Assembly: GCA_013203185.1 (NCBI GenBank)
Contig: JABMOS010000061.1
Coordinates: 1-35,334, forward strand
Reading direction: 5' to 3'
Source of the DNA: Fidelibacterota bacterium
Lineage (GTDB): Bacteria > Fidelibacterota > UBA8477 > JABMPR01
DNA length: 35,334 bases
Below, piece by piece: positions 7,285-15,097 of this stretch. The notes beneath the pieces are model-generated. The model saw only the letters and a list, made by a program, of their open reading frames with translations, was not told the DNA's origin and did not search any database. The position numbers and the translations under genes are program-made. Every line of letters begins with the position of its first letter. Positions within the stretch are counted from its first letter, which is position 1.

Positions 7285-8547
7285 ATGAAAAGTAAAAAAA
7301 TGATACTCCGAATCACTCTTGCACTCCTCTCAGTCATTGTCATCTTTGGTTGTTCCAGTAACCCATATGTAAAAGATATTCCTAAGGAACAATACATTGT
7401 CATGTTGTCCCTGGATGGCTGTCGTTGGGATTACCCTCAAATGGCTGACATGCCCAATCTGGAAGCCATCGCACGTGAAGGTGTTAAACTCGAATCTTTA
7501 CAGCCCGCTTTCCCCAGTAAAACCTTTCCCAATCACTATAGCATTGCGACTGGTTTATACCCAGATCATCATGGAATTGTACAGAATACCTTTTACGACC
7601 CGGATATGGACGCCTACTATAAGATTCGAGACCGAGATGCTGTGGCAAATAAGGATTTTTATGGCGGAGAACCTATTTGGGTTACCGCAGAGAAACAGGG
7701 ATTAAAGAGTGCTTCATTCTATTGGGTGGGAAGCGAAGCTCCCGTCAATGGCACCTATCCTTCTAGATGGAAAAAGTATGATCATCACTTTTCATATGAA
7801 GCGAGAGTAGACACTGTTATAGCCTGGCTATCCCTTCCTAAAAAGGATCGTCCACGCCTTATCACCTGGTATTATCCTGAACCAGATGAAGTTGGCCACA
7901 ATACCAGTCCTGAAAGTGAAAAAACCAGACTTAAACTTGAATATCTGGACAGCTTGATTGGAGATTTCCGGCATAAGCTGGCCAAACTTCCCATTGCGGA
8001 TCAAATTAATATCATTGTGACGGCTGACCATGGCATGACACGAATTACCGGTGACAAATGGATCTATTTTGAAGATTACATCCAGCCAGCATGGCTGGAC
8101 ACCTCCTTGGGTAGCACGCCGGTCTGGATGTTTGATGTCAAGGAAGGTTATGAAGATTCCGTTTATCTCAACCTCAAGCGGGCAGAGCATCTTAACGTAT
8201 GGAAAAAGGATAGCATCCCTGACACGCTACATTATGGCAAGAACTCACGTGTTATGGATATTGTGGTAACACCCGATCTCCATTGGAGTATCGGATGGGG
8301 AGATAGAAAATATCCCCTTGATATGGTTGGTGGAGCTCACGGATATGATCCTCGATACAAGGATATGCATGCAATTTTTTACGCCTCAGGTCCCGCGTTT
8401 AAACATGGATATGTTCATCCAACCGTTGAAAATATTAATATCTACCCCCTTCTGGCCAAAATCCTGAATCTCCAACCCGCAGAGACCGATGGCAAGCTCG
8501 AAAATGTCAGTCGCATGCTGAAACCCAAGATGCTGATAAACAACTAG
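7285..8547 (+). CDS. Nucleotide pyrophosphatase/phosphodiesterase (NPP family) lipoprotein
   Basis: The 420-aa product belongs to the alkaline-phosphatase superfamily of type I phosphodiesterases/nucleotide pyrophosphatases, which cleave nucleotide or lipid phosphodiesters using two zinc ions. Lipobox FGC23 places it at the envelope. Metal ligands and nucleophile are all present: D44 (LSLDGCRWDY), Thr80 in PSKTFPNHY, D201 and H205 in EPDEVGH, D248 and H249 in TADHGM, and H352 in GGAHGYDP. The length is normal for a bacterial NPP. AAGGGGAAAAC precedes the ATG. A tiny membrane ORF and a repeat lipoprotein follow at once, so it probably heads an operon. The substrate (nucleotide or phospholipid headgroup) cannot be told from sequence. 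Confidence 0.9.
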   Translation: MKSKKMILRITLALLSVIVIFGCSSNPYVKDIPKEQYIVMLSLDGCRWDYPQMADMPNLEAIAREGVKLESLQPAFPSKTFPNHYSIATGLYPDHHGIVQNTFYDPDMDAYYKIRDRDAVANKDFYGGEPIWVTAEKQGLKSASFYWVGSEAPVNGTYPSRWKKYDHHFSYEARVDTVIAWLSLPKKDRPRLITWYYPEPDEVGHNTSPESEKTRLKLEYLDSLIGDFRHKLAKLPIADQINIIVTADHGMTRITGDKWIYFEDYIQPAWLDTSLGSTPVWMFDVKEGYEDSVYLNLKRAEHLNVWKKDSIPDTLHYGKNSRVMDIVVTPDLHWSIGWGDRKYPLDMVGGAHGYDPRYKDMHAIFYASGPAFKHGYVHPTVENINIYPLLAKILNLQPAETDGKLENVSRMLKPKMLINN

Positions 8548-8549
8548 CT

Positions 8550-8648
8550 ATGCTGGATATTGTTTTTCCCGGAGGATTGTATGTCTTCGCAGGAATTATC
8601 GTCCTGCTCCTAACCTTCTACAGATGGATAAACAGGTCCGATCGCTGA
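8550..8648 (+). CDS. Small single-pass membrane protein (32 aa), putative
   Basis: The ATG at 8550 lies two bases after the upstream stop. The ORF encodes MLDIVFPGGLYVFAGIIVLL followed by LTFYRWINRSDR. That is one hydrophobic helix with a basic C-terminal tail, oriented like an inner-membrane microprotein. Its TGA overlaps the ATG of the next gene (TGATG at 8646-8650), a typical coupling arrangement. There is no Shine-Dalgarno before the ATG. The GGAGG at 8571-8575 lies inside the ORF and precedes a nested 10-codon ATG ORF at 8581. No known family recognised. Confidence 0.5.
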   Translation: MLDIVFPGGLYVFAGIIVLLLTFYRWINRSDR

Positions 8649-10846
8649 TGGGCAAAATCAAAAAAGTGGCCAAATATTTCATCCTCTCTGCAATCACAAT
8701 AGTGGGTTTGAATTCTTGTTTCCTTTCTGATTTGCACCTCAAGGAATATTTACGCCCCGTCCGTAAACTCTTAAATAAAGAACGGAGCTATTGGACCGAT
8801 AAAATTGAGTATAAAGGCGAGACTGGATCTGAGATTGTCTACTATAAAAATGGACGACCTGCCCTGGAGCGTTTTTTCGATGAAAAGGGGCTACTAACAA
8901 CCATCACGTATCTAGGCAGAGATGGTCGTGCCTTGCGGACTGATTCTCTGGTCTATGCAGGCGGGGAAATAATTGGTGGGTACTACTACTCGGAGCCCAA
9001 TCACAAGCTCCAGCTACGGTTCCTGAGTTACAAACAACAGGGACAACTGAGTCAACGCTCATGGTATGGTGCTTTAAATGAATTATTGAGCCGTGAATTT
9101 TTCTTGTTTGACCGCAGTGGGAACCGACGAATGAGAATGATTTTCGATGGAAATGATTCCCTGCTCTACACCGAATCTTACACACGCGGGTCAGATGAAT
9201 TGGAGCTACAGAACACCTACTCCATTTTTGGTGAACTGATTTCTCAAACCATCTATGAACCTGGTAAATCCCCCTATAGATATGACTTTAAATCGGGTGG
9301 TAAAGTCACACGTATTTCTGAACTTTATCCAGGCGGTAATCCCAAATGGTCAAGTGATCTGTTCTACAATTCCAAGGGGTTGATTGAACGCAGCAATTTT
9401 AGTGTCGACGGACGCTTCTTGTTCACCCACCTGGGAGACATTGAACTTTTTCAAGAATCCCTTCGATCATGGAAGCACCCCGCCTCACCCAGTCAAGTCC
9501 AGCATATCCGCAAATTCAGTCATACCGACCCATTTGTAGAGGAAATTGTTGGTGAGCAGCCTGACTCAAAAATCATTGAATATAGATTACCCCGCAGTAA
9601 AGCTGTATTCTTGCGATCTCTTTTTGATGAAAACAATTTGCCCGTACGAGATAGCATTTTTTCCAGCGGTCATGGGTCTCATCCTGTTTCTGTCCGGCAA
9701 TTTAGCGACAAAGGATTTGTTGCTCATGAGGTAACATATGATTTGTCAGGCAAACCAAAGTGGCTACATAAATGGTTCAGAGATGATCGTGAACGGGTCA
9801 TTCGAGAGGAAGTTATAGCCCTTCCTGACACCTTTTCTGCCGCTGTGAGTCGGTTTTATGATAGCTTTAGTTTGCCAGCTTTCTCCGAACGCTTTGCATC
9901 CCCAGATTCATTTGATGGAACCTGGGTGTTTTATCATGGAGGCGGCATTAATAAAACCCTCTTTTATAATAATCAATTCGATTTAAGTGAGTCGTGGCTC
10001 CTAAGACCAGCGGGTGATACCACGCAACATTCAACCTTTGAAAATGTTGACTATATCAGGGTAGAATCCAAATATGGACTAAATGACACCCTCAAATCAC
10101 AACTCCGATTCACAGATGATGGTCTTTTAAGTTGGGAGCTGTTTTTTGATGGGCAAAAGCGTATCATTAAGGAAGTTCATCGAAAGAAGGATGGATCCAT
10201 CTACAGGGAGGTCAGCTACAATCACGCCGAACGAAGCATCACCAGCACAACTTATGCACCACTCAATGTGGGGTCTACAGGACAATTCAAGGGGGATCTC
10301 ACTTCACGAGTAGTCTCTAAATTGAACAACCAAGGCCAGAGCATTCAGGTTATTTCCTACAATTCCAGTGGTGAGGCTGACTGGGAAAAGCGCAATGCCT
10401 ATCGCTCTGGGAAGCTGCTAAAATCAGCCCAACTGGATCCCCAGGGTAAACCGGTATTCATCTCTGATTACACCCACAACGACATGGGACAGGTGCTCAC
10501 CGAAACCGCCCTTGATAAAGATGGTGGACTTGTCCATACCATTGAAAACCAATACAATGATGAGAACCAGCTTATCTGGAAAACATTTTCATCCACGCTA
10601 TCTGGAACTGTTAGCGCAAATCGACTTTATTATGATGACTTGGGTAGAGTGCAGCGAGATGAGATCATTCAGGATAAACGATTTTTAGAGGCCATAGAAT
10701 ATGAATACTTCCCAGAGTTCTATCTGAGGATGGCCACACACTATACACCTGAACGTGAGATTATTCGCAAAGAGGCTGAGAATTATTTTGGCAATAATGT
10801 TTTTACTTCCAGCCCAAGCGAAGACGATAAAGGGAACTCTAAATGA
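8648..10846 (+). CDS. Large lipoprotein with YD/RHS-like tandem repeats
   Basis: From the ATG at 8648 the product is 732 aa. It starts MGKIKKVAKYFILSAITIVG and has a lipidated Cys24 (LNSC). An in-frame ATG at 8624 adds eight residues; I prefer 8648 because it overlaps the preceding stop and leaves a cleaner signal peptide. The rest is dozens of short strand-turn units such as YYKNGRPALERFFDEKGLL, LYYDDLGRVQRDEI and YNSSGEADWEKR. These resemble YD repeats of RHS/teneurin proteins or YwqK-type repeats, and suggest an elongated beta structure on the outer membrane. No toxin tip or RHS core motif is visible. ATGA overlap with the next gene implies one operon with the NPP and beta-lactamase-like genes. 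Confidence 0.75.
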   Translation: MGKIKKVAKYFILSAITIVGLNSCFLSDLHLKEYLRPVRKLLNKERSYWTDKIEYKGETGSEIVYYKNGRPALERFFDEKGLLTTITYLGRDGRALRTDSLVYAGGEIIGGYYYSEPNHKLQLRFLSYKQQGQLSQRSWYGALNELLSREFFLFDRSGNRRMRMIFDGNDSLLYTESYTRGSDELELQNTYSIFGELISQTIYEPGKSPYRYDFKSGGKVTRISELYPGGNPKWSSDLFYNSKGLIERSNFSVDGRFLFTHLGDIELFQESLRSWKHPASPSQVQHIRKFSHTDPFVEEIVGEQPDSKIIEYRLPRSKAVFLRSLFDENNLPVRDSIFSSGHGSHPVSVRQFSDKGFVAHEVTYDLSGKPKWLHKWFRDDRERVIREEVIALPDTFSAAVSRFYDSFSLPAFSERFASPDSFDGTWVFYHGGGINKTLFYNNQFDLSESWLLRPAGDTTQHSTFENVDYIRVESKYGLNDTLKSQLRFTDDGLLSWELFFDGQKRIIKEVHRKKDGSIYREVSYNHAERSITSTTYAPLNVGSTGQFKGDLTSRVVSKLNNQGQSIQVISYNSSGEADWEKRNAYRSGKLLKSAQLDPQGKPVFISDYTHNDMGQVLTETALDKDGGLVHTIENQYNDENQLIWKTFSSTLSGTVSANRLYYDDLGRVQRDEIIQDKRFLEAIEYEYFPEFYLRMATHYTPEREIIRKEAENYFGNNVFTSSPSEDDKGNSK

Positions 10847-11754
10847 AAAATATCTGGTTCGTTTCAATTCAACTCATCCTTATTTTGGGTCTCACAGCTT
10901 GCGCAGGCTTTAAAAATAAAGAGGTCACCGCTCCACATGAAGTTGGTATAGCTTACATGAATCTGGAGACAGGAGAAATTCTGGCGTTTAACGCGCATGA
11001 GCTCTTCCATGCCGCCAGCACCATGAAAACCCCTATCATGTTTCAGCTATTCAAAATGAGGGACAAGGGCATCATCGATTTAAAACGTGAAGTCCCTGTA
11101 AAGAATCAATTTACCAGTATTGTTGACGGCACCCTGTTCAGCCTGCCAATTGAATCTGAAAAAGACGAAATTCTATACCCTTACATTGATCAAAATCTCA
11201 GCTACTATGACCTCATTGAACAGATGATTACCCATAGCAGCAACCTGGCCACAAACATATTAATAGAATACACGGGAGCTGATTCAATCAGCGCCACTAT
11301 GCGTGAAGTTGGCGCAGATGGTGTGTTGGTCATGCGGGGCGTTGAAGATCTTAAAGCATACAACCTGGGGTTAAATAACGTAACTTCTGCATACGGGATG
11401 ATGAAGGTCATGGAAGCCGTTTACAAGTCAGACCTCCTCGCCGATTCTTCACACCAGGAAATGCTGGAAATCCTCAAACGTCAGCACTATAACACCATGA
11501 TACCTGCTGGCTTGCCAAAGGATGTCATTGTGGCACACAAAACTGGCTCAATCACTGGCATTGCCCATGATGCCGCACTGGTTTTTCCACCTGACGCTCC
11601 TCCGTTTGTATTGGTTATTTTAACACGGGGCTGGGATGACCATGCCGCTGCACAGAGAGTGGGTGCGCTCATAAGCTCCAAGGTTTACGATTATCATCGT
11701 GGTTTATTAAAGCGAACTGATATTGCTATCCCTGATTTATTAAAGGCTGAATAG
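10843..11754 (+). CDS. Class A beta-lactamase-fold serine hydrolase, lipoprotein
   Basis: The 303-aa product has lipobox LTAC with Cys20 and a serine beta-lactamase/penicillin-binding fold. The active-site motifs are S59TMK62, SSN (132-134) in the place of SDN, and K233TG. An Omega-loop glutamate is not obvious; E168 in GVEDLKAYN is a candidate. The SSN variant and uncertain glutamate make true antibiotic hydrolysis doubtful; a peptidoglycan-directed or esterase role is equally possible. The ATG overlaps the preceding stop by four bases (ATGA), so translation is coupled to the repeat lipoprotein. It closes the operon. The 95-base gap that follows holds the start region of cysQ. Confidence 0.85.
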   Translation: MKNIWFVSIQLILILGLTACAGFKNKEVTAPHEVGIAYMNLETGEILAFNAHELFHAASTMKTPIMFQLFKMRDKGIIDLKREVPVKNQFTSIVDGTLFSLPIESEKDEILYPYIDQNLSYYDLIEQMITHSSNLATNILIEYTGADSISATMREVGADGVLVMRGVEDLKAYNLGLNNVTSAYGMMKVMEAVYKSDLLADSSHQEMLEILKRQHYNTMIPAGLPKDVIVAHKTGSITGIAHDAALVFPPDAPPFVLVILTRGWDDHAAAQRVGALISSKVYDYHRGLLKRTDIAIPDLLKAE

Positions 11755-11837
11755 CCTCGAAAATTTGCCGCGCCCTTTATCCAAAAACCCGTTGAGGTAC
11801 CTCGAAATAGAAACTGGCGTCAAGGGGTGCAAAATGT

Positions 11838-11843
11838 TATGAT
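11838..11843 (+). promoter_or_regulatory. Possible -10 box for leaderless cysQ transcript
   Basis: TATGAT lies six bases before the ATG at 11850, and no Shine-Dalgarno is present between. A start point at or near the ATG would give a leaderless mRNA. The -35 region (TGGCGT at 11815-11820) is poor, so the call is weak. Confidence 0.3.
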
Positions 11844-11849
11844 ACGCCC

Positions 11850-12638
11850 ATGATAAATCTACATATTCTGGCCGCAGATGCTGCCGTCAAAGCTGGCCAA
11901 ATTCTCATCAAATATTACAAAAATGCTTATGAGATCCAGGACAAGGGATATCATAACCCTGTAACGACTGCTGATCATGAAGCAGACGCCTTTTTGAAGC
12001 AATTTCTCATGGAGGCAACGCCAGATTTTGGGTGGCTGTCAGAAGAAACAGTAGACTCACCTGAACGACTTGATAAGGAGTTTGTCTGGATCGTTGATCC
12101 TCTTGATGGGACCAAGGAATTTATTGAAGGGGTTCCCCATTTTGTCACATCAATCGGCTTGGTTCAAAATGGAGCTCCCATACTAGGTGTTCTCTATAAC
12201 CCCATTACTGAGGAGCTCATTAGAACTGATGAAGCTGGGGTTGTTTGGTACCAGGATAAAAAGGCTGTGCTCTGTCAGGAGACAAAACTAAAAAACGTGG
12301 GTTGTTTAAATAGTCGCTCTGAAACACGACGGGGGCTCTGGGAGCCCTGGGCCAATGAATTTAAAAAATTAATCCCCATTGGGAGCGTGGCATACAAATT
12401 GGGACTGGTCGCTGCTGGCCAGCAGGACTTCTTTGTCACCTTGCGCCCAAAAAATGAATGGGATGTGTGTGCTGGACATGCGCTCTTACTAGGGCTTGGT
12501 GGCACTATGAAGACAACAACTGGTGCAGAAATTTCATACAATCAGCCCGATACCATTATCAAACCAGGAATGACGGGTGGTAACACAGATTTGGTAGAGG
12601 CTTTCATTAGTAGATTCAATGCGCGGGAAGGGAAATAA
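11850..12638 (+). CDS. cysQ: 3'(2'),5'-bisphosphate nucleotidase, CysQ/inositol-monophosphatase family
   Basis: The 262-aa enzyme belongs to the Mg-dependent, Li-sensitive phosphatase family. CysQ removes the 3'-phosphate from adenosine 3',5'-bisphosphate left by sulfate assimilation or sulfotransferases. The metal-binding motifs are the Glu pair in WLSEE (residues 64-68), then WIVDPLDGTKEFIEG (86-100), and EWDVCAGHALLLG near the C-terminus. DGTKEF is characteristic of CysQ rather than plain inositol monophosphatase (usually DGTxNF). An inositol-phosphatase activity is a tempting alternative because an inositol-lipid cluster lies 8 kb away, but the motif favours CysQ. It is followed after one base by thyX. 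Confidence 0.85.
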   Translation: MINLHILAADAAVKAGQILIKYYKNAYEIQDKGYHNPVTTADHEADAFLKQFLMEATPDFGWLSEETVDSPERLDKEFVWIVDPLDGTKEFIEGVPHFVTSIGLVQNGAPILGVLYNPITEELIRTDEAGVVWYQDKKAVLCQETKLKNVGCLNSRSETRRGLWEPWANEFKKLIPIGSVAYKLGLVAAGQQDFFVTLRPKNEWDVCAGHALLLGLGGTMKTTTGAEISYNQPDTIIKPGMTGGNTDLVEAFISRFNAREGK

Positions 12639-12639
12639 A

Positions 12640-13341
12640 ATGAGTAATGATTCAAAACAATTCGAAGCATTTGATGTCCTGGGAGATGGGATCAGTTTTG
12701 TTCGACTTATCAACACCATGGGCTCTGATGTCGAAATTGTCAATGGAGCCAGAGTTTCATTTGGAAAACGTAGGGAAGAATTGGATGACAAAGATAAAGT
12801 TCTTATTCAATACCTCGCTGATGAAAGACACACGTCCCCTTTTGAGCACGTCGCTTTTACTTTTCATGTAAAATGCCCGCTTTTTGTGACACGCCAATGG
12901 CATCGTCATCGCACCTGGTCCTACAATGAGATTAGCCGTAGATATACATCCATGAATCTCGAATTTTATGTACCCATGGCATATCGCCAACAGGCTGAAA
13001 CAAATCGTCAGGCTAGCACTGATGACCTGGTGGAAGAAACAAAAGACGGTAAAAATATTCACGATCTCGTGGAAGCCCATACTGCAGGCGCATTTGAGTT
13101 TTATGAAGAGTTGATCAAACAGGGTGTGGCCAGAGAGCAAGCCCGTATGGTGCTTCCTCAAAATATGTATACGGAGATGTACGCCACTGTGAATCTCCAC
13201 AATTTGATTCACTTTGTCGAATTACGGATTCATACAGGCGCCCAATGGGAAATTCAACAGTATGCACTCAAGCTCCTGGATCTTGCCGAAGAAGCGGCAC
13301 CCTTTGCCATCAAGGCAATCCGCAAAGCAAGAAACTGGTAG
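12640..13341 (+). CDS. thyX: Flavin-dependent thymidylate synthase ThyX
   Basis: ThyX makes dTMP from dUMP using methylene-tetrahydrofolate, NADPH and FAD. The 233-aa protein has the exact signature RHRTWSYNEISRRY (residues 89-102) and other family blocks such as HTSPFEH (64-70) and QARMVLPQNMYTE. I use ATG 12640 (MSNDSKQ), which has GGAAGGGA upstream. An ATG at 12619 would overlap cysQ by 20 bases and add seven residues. No thyA is visible in the window. The small membrane gene downstream starts nine bases after the stop. Confidence 0.95.
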   Translation: MSNDSKQFEAFDVLGDGISFVRLINTMGSDVEIVNGARVSFGKRREELDDKDKVLIQYLADERHTSPFEHVAFTFHVKCPLFVTRQWHRHRTWSYNEISRRYTSMNLEFYVPMAYRQQAETNRQASTDDLVEETKDGKNIHDLVEAHTAGAFEFYEELIKQGVAREQARMVLPQNMYTEMYATVNLHNLIHFVELRIHTGAQWEIQQYALKLLDLAEEAAPFAIKAIRKARNW

Positions 13342-13350
13342 GGAGATTAT

Positions 13351-13494
13351 ATGGAAACTATTGGATTTGTATTTGGCCTTGCTGGGCTGGCCTTTGCATT
13401 CATCGCAATCGGCCGCCTCAATAAATTGGAAGATAAATTAAAAGAACTCGAGGTCCTGGATAAAGACTTCAAGTCTGGTGAGAGAATTTTATAG
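13351..13494 (+). CDS. Small membrane protein with charged coiled-coil tail (47 aa)
   Basis: An ATG at 13351 with GGGAG seven bases upstream opens a 47-codon ORF: METIGFVFGLAGLAFAFIAI, then GRLNKLEDKLKELEVLDKDF, then KSGERIL. It has one N-terminal transmembrane helix followed by a heptad-like Leu/Lys/Glu helix. Small proteins of this build occur widely, but I cannot name a family. The gene fits exactly between thyX and the phosphofructokinase gene on the same strand, which supports it as real. Confidence 0.7.
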   Translation: METIGFVFGLAGLAFAFIAIGRLNKLEDKLKELEVLDKDFKSGERIL

Positions 13495-13530
13495 ATAATT
13501 GTTCAGCTTTAAGAATGGAGAGAAACAATC

Positions 13531-14775
13531 ATGGCTAAAGCTAATGCTGTATACGCCCAATCAGGGGGTGTCACCAGTGTCATTAACGGATCTGCCTATG
13601 GCGTAATTAAGGCAGCCCAGGAATCTGGTATCATTGATAACATCTATGGTGGACTCTATGGTATCAATGGTGTTTTGGAAGAAAATCTGGTTGATATAAG
13701 TCAGGAAAGCACTGCTGATATTGATAGACTGCCCTACACACCTTCGGCAGCTTTTGGATCCTGTCGCAAGAAATTGCCCTCACTGGAAAAAAATCGAGCT
13801 GACTTTGAGCGAATTATTGAAGTATTTAAAGCCCATGATGTCCGCTACTTCTTTTACAATGGTGGCAATGACTCCATGGATACAGCACACAAAATTTCCC
13901 AACTTTCCCATGACATGGGTTATGATGTTACCTGTATTGGTGTTCCAAAGACCGTTGATAATGATTTGCCAGTCACCGACAATAGCCCTGGGTTTGGTTC
14001 CGTTGCCAAATACAATGCGGTTTCACTCCGCGAGGCCTCATTTGATGTGGCTTCCATGCATCATGATAGCACCAAAGCATTTGTGGCTGAGACCATGGGT
14101 CGTCATGCCGGCTGGATTGCTGCTTCTACAGCTATGGCAGGCAATAATGAGAATGAAGGTCCACACATTATTTTACTCCCGGAAATCGCCTTTAGAGAAG
14201 AAGCTTTCCTAGCAGAGGTAGAACGCATTCGGGCCAAAGTTGGATATTGTGTGATAGCCGTCTCAGAGGGACTACAAAATGAAGCCGGCAAATTCGTAGC
14301 AGATGCTGGAACAGTGGATATGTTCGGTCACACTCAGCTCGGTGGAGCTGGTGATTTCATTTCCAATCTGATCAAAAACAAATTGAAGATCAAAGTACAC
14401 AATGCCTTGCCAGATTATTTTCAACGCTCTGGCCGTCACATCGCATCCAAGACAGATGTTGAACAGGCAATCGCCGTTGGAACAGAGGCCGTGCGTCTGG
14501 CAGCGGAAGGTCTTAACGGTCAGATGGTAACCATAGTCAGGGATTCGGATACACCTTACTCTTGGTCAGTTGGTCATACTGATATTGTTAATATCGCCAA
14601 CAAAGAGAAAGTGCTTCCTGCCGAGTATATTCGCGAGGACGGCTTTCACGTTACTGAGGCATTTCGAACCTATTGCCAACCACTTATTGAGGGAGAGTTG
14701 TGGCCAGATTATTCTGGTGGAATCCCTGTCTACAGCCAACTTACAAGGAATCTTGTCCCTAAAAAATTAGGATAA
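13531..14775 (+). CDS. pfp: Phosphofructokinase, probably pyrophosphate-dependent
   Basis: The 414-aa protein belongs to the PfkA superfamily, which interconverts fructose 6-phosphate and fructose 1,6-bisphosphate. Two sites suggest the PPi-dependent, reversible form. The phosphate-donor loop is GGNDSMDT rather than the ATP-type GGDGS. The catalytic motif is PKTVDNDL, with Lys where ATP enzymes have Gly (PGTIDND). MGRHAGW, the fructose-6-phosphate motif, is intact. Length also fits the longer PPi class (about 400 aa against 320). GGAGAG precedes the ATG at 13531. Donor specificity is an inference from motif and should be tested. Confidence 0.88.
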   Translation: MAKANAVYAQSGGVTSVINGSAYGVIKAAQESGIIDNIYGGLYGINGVLEENLVDISQESTADIDRLPYTPSAAFGSCRKKLPSLEKNRADFERIIEVFKAHDVRYFFYNGGNDSMDTAHKISQLSHDMGYDVTCIGVPKTVDNDLPVTDNSPGFGSVAKYNAVSLREASFDVASMHHDSTKAFVAETMGRHAGWIAASTAMAGNNENEGPHIILLPEIAFREEAFLAEVERIRAKVGYCVIAVSEGLQNEAGKFVADAGTVDMFGHTQLGGAGDFISNLIKNKLKIKVHNALPDYFQRSGRHIASKTDVEQAIAVGTEAVRLAAEGLNGQMVTIVRDSDTPYSWSVGHTDIVNIANKEKVLPAEYIREDGFHVTEAFRTYCQPLIEGELWPDYSGGIPVYSQLTRNLVPKKLG

Positions 14776-14794
14776 TTTACTGCATTAAAAGCGT

Positions 14795-14823
14795 TTGGAG
14801 GAACATTTCCAATCGTATATATT
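14795..14823 (+). promoter_or_regulatory. Probable tRNA promoter
   Basis: TTGGAG (14795-14800) and TATATT (14818-14823) are separated by 17 bases. The -10 matches consensus in five of six positions and lies 24 bases before tRNA-His. The gap between phosphofructokinase and the tRNA has no other good pair. Confidence 0.4.
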
Positions 14824-14847
14824 GACCCGCTTTTTAAAGTATGCATG

Positions 14848-14923
14848 GTGGGCGTAGCTCAGTTGGTAGAGCGCGCGGTTGTGGTCCGCGTGGTCGTCGG
14901 TTCAAGCCCGACCGTTCACCCCA
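14848..14923 (+). tRNA. tRNA-His (GTG anticodon)
   Basis: The cloverleaf is complete. The acceptor GTGGGCG (14848-14854) pairs with CGTTCAC (14913-14919), including two G-T pairs. The D arm is GCTC/GAGC. The anticodon stem CGCGG/CCGCG holds loop TTGTGGT with anticodon GTG. The T stem GTCGG/CCGAC has loop TTCAAGC. A G at 14847 faces discriminator C14920, the G-1:C73 identity element of tRNA-His. CCA is genomically encoded (14921-14923). Confidence 0.95.
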
Positions 14924-14928
14924 TGAAG

Positions 14929-14951
14929 GCTCGAAAAAACATTTTTCGAGC
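14929..14951 (+). terminator. Hairpin between two tRNA genes
   Basis: A perfect 10-bp stem, GCTCGAAAAA (14929-14938) with TTTTTCGAGC (14942-14951), has a three-base loop. Only three T follow, so termination would be weak. It may instead act as a tRNA-processing or attenuation structure. Confidence 0.5.
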
Positions 14952-14961
14952 TTTGACATTT

Positions 14962-15033
14962 GGTCCCTTCGTCTAGTGGTTAGGACTCGAGATTTTCATT
15001 CTCGCAACAGGAGTTCAATTCTCCTAGGGATCA
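14962..15033 (+). tRNA. tRNA-Glu (TTC anticodon)
   Basis: The acceptor GGTCCCT (14962-14968) pairs with AGGGATC (15026-15032), with discriminator A15033. The anticodon stem CGAGA/TCTCG encloses loop TTTTCAT with anticodon TTC. The T stem is AGGAG/CTCCT with loop TTCAATT. The next bases are CAA, so the 3' CCA is not encoded, unlike the neighbouring tRNA-His. Confidence 0.95.
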
Positions 15034-15034
15034 C

Positions 15035-15065
15035 AAAAAACCCGATCGAAAGATCGGGTTTTTTT
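15035..15065. terminator. Strong intrinsic terminator after tRNA-Glu
   Basis: AAAAAACCCGATC pairs with GATCGGGTTTTTT around a GAAA tetraloop (15048-15051), followed by further T. The flanking A tract makes it usable from both strands, which also suits the minus-strand lipoprotein gene ending at 15098. Confidence 0.92.
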
Positions 15066-15097
15066 GTTTCACTTTTTACACTTCAAAGAATCCTGCA

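Noticed and set aside
10843-11754. Antibiotic-resistance beta-lactamase
   Set aside because: SxxK and KTG are present, but SDN is SSN and the Omega-loop glutamate is unclear, so resistance cannot be claimed.
11850-12638. Inositol monophosphatase feeding the inositol-lipid cluster
   Set aside because: DPLDGTKEF and EWDVCAGHA point to CysQ, and the gene is 5 kb or more from the cluster in a different operon.
14822-14827. TTGACC as the -35 for the tRNA promoter
   Set aside because: No acceptable -10 lies 15-19 bases downstream; the TTGGAG/TATATT pair upstream fits better.
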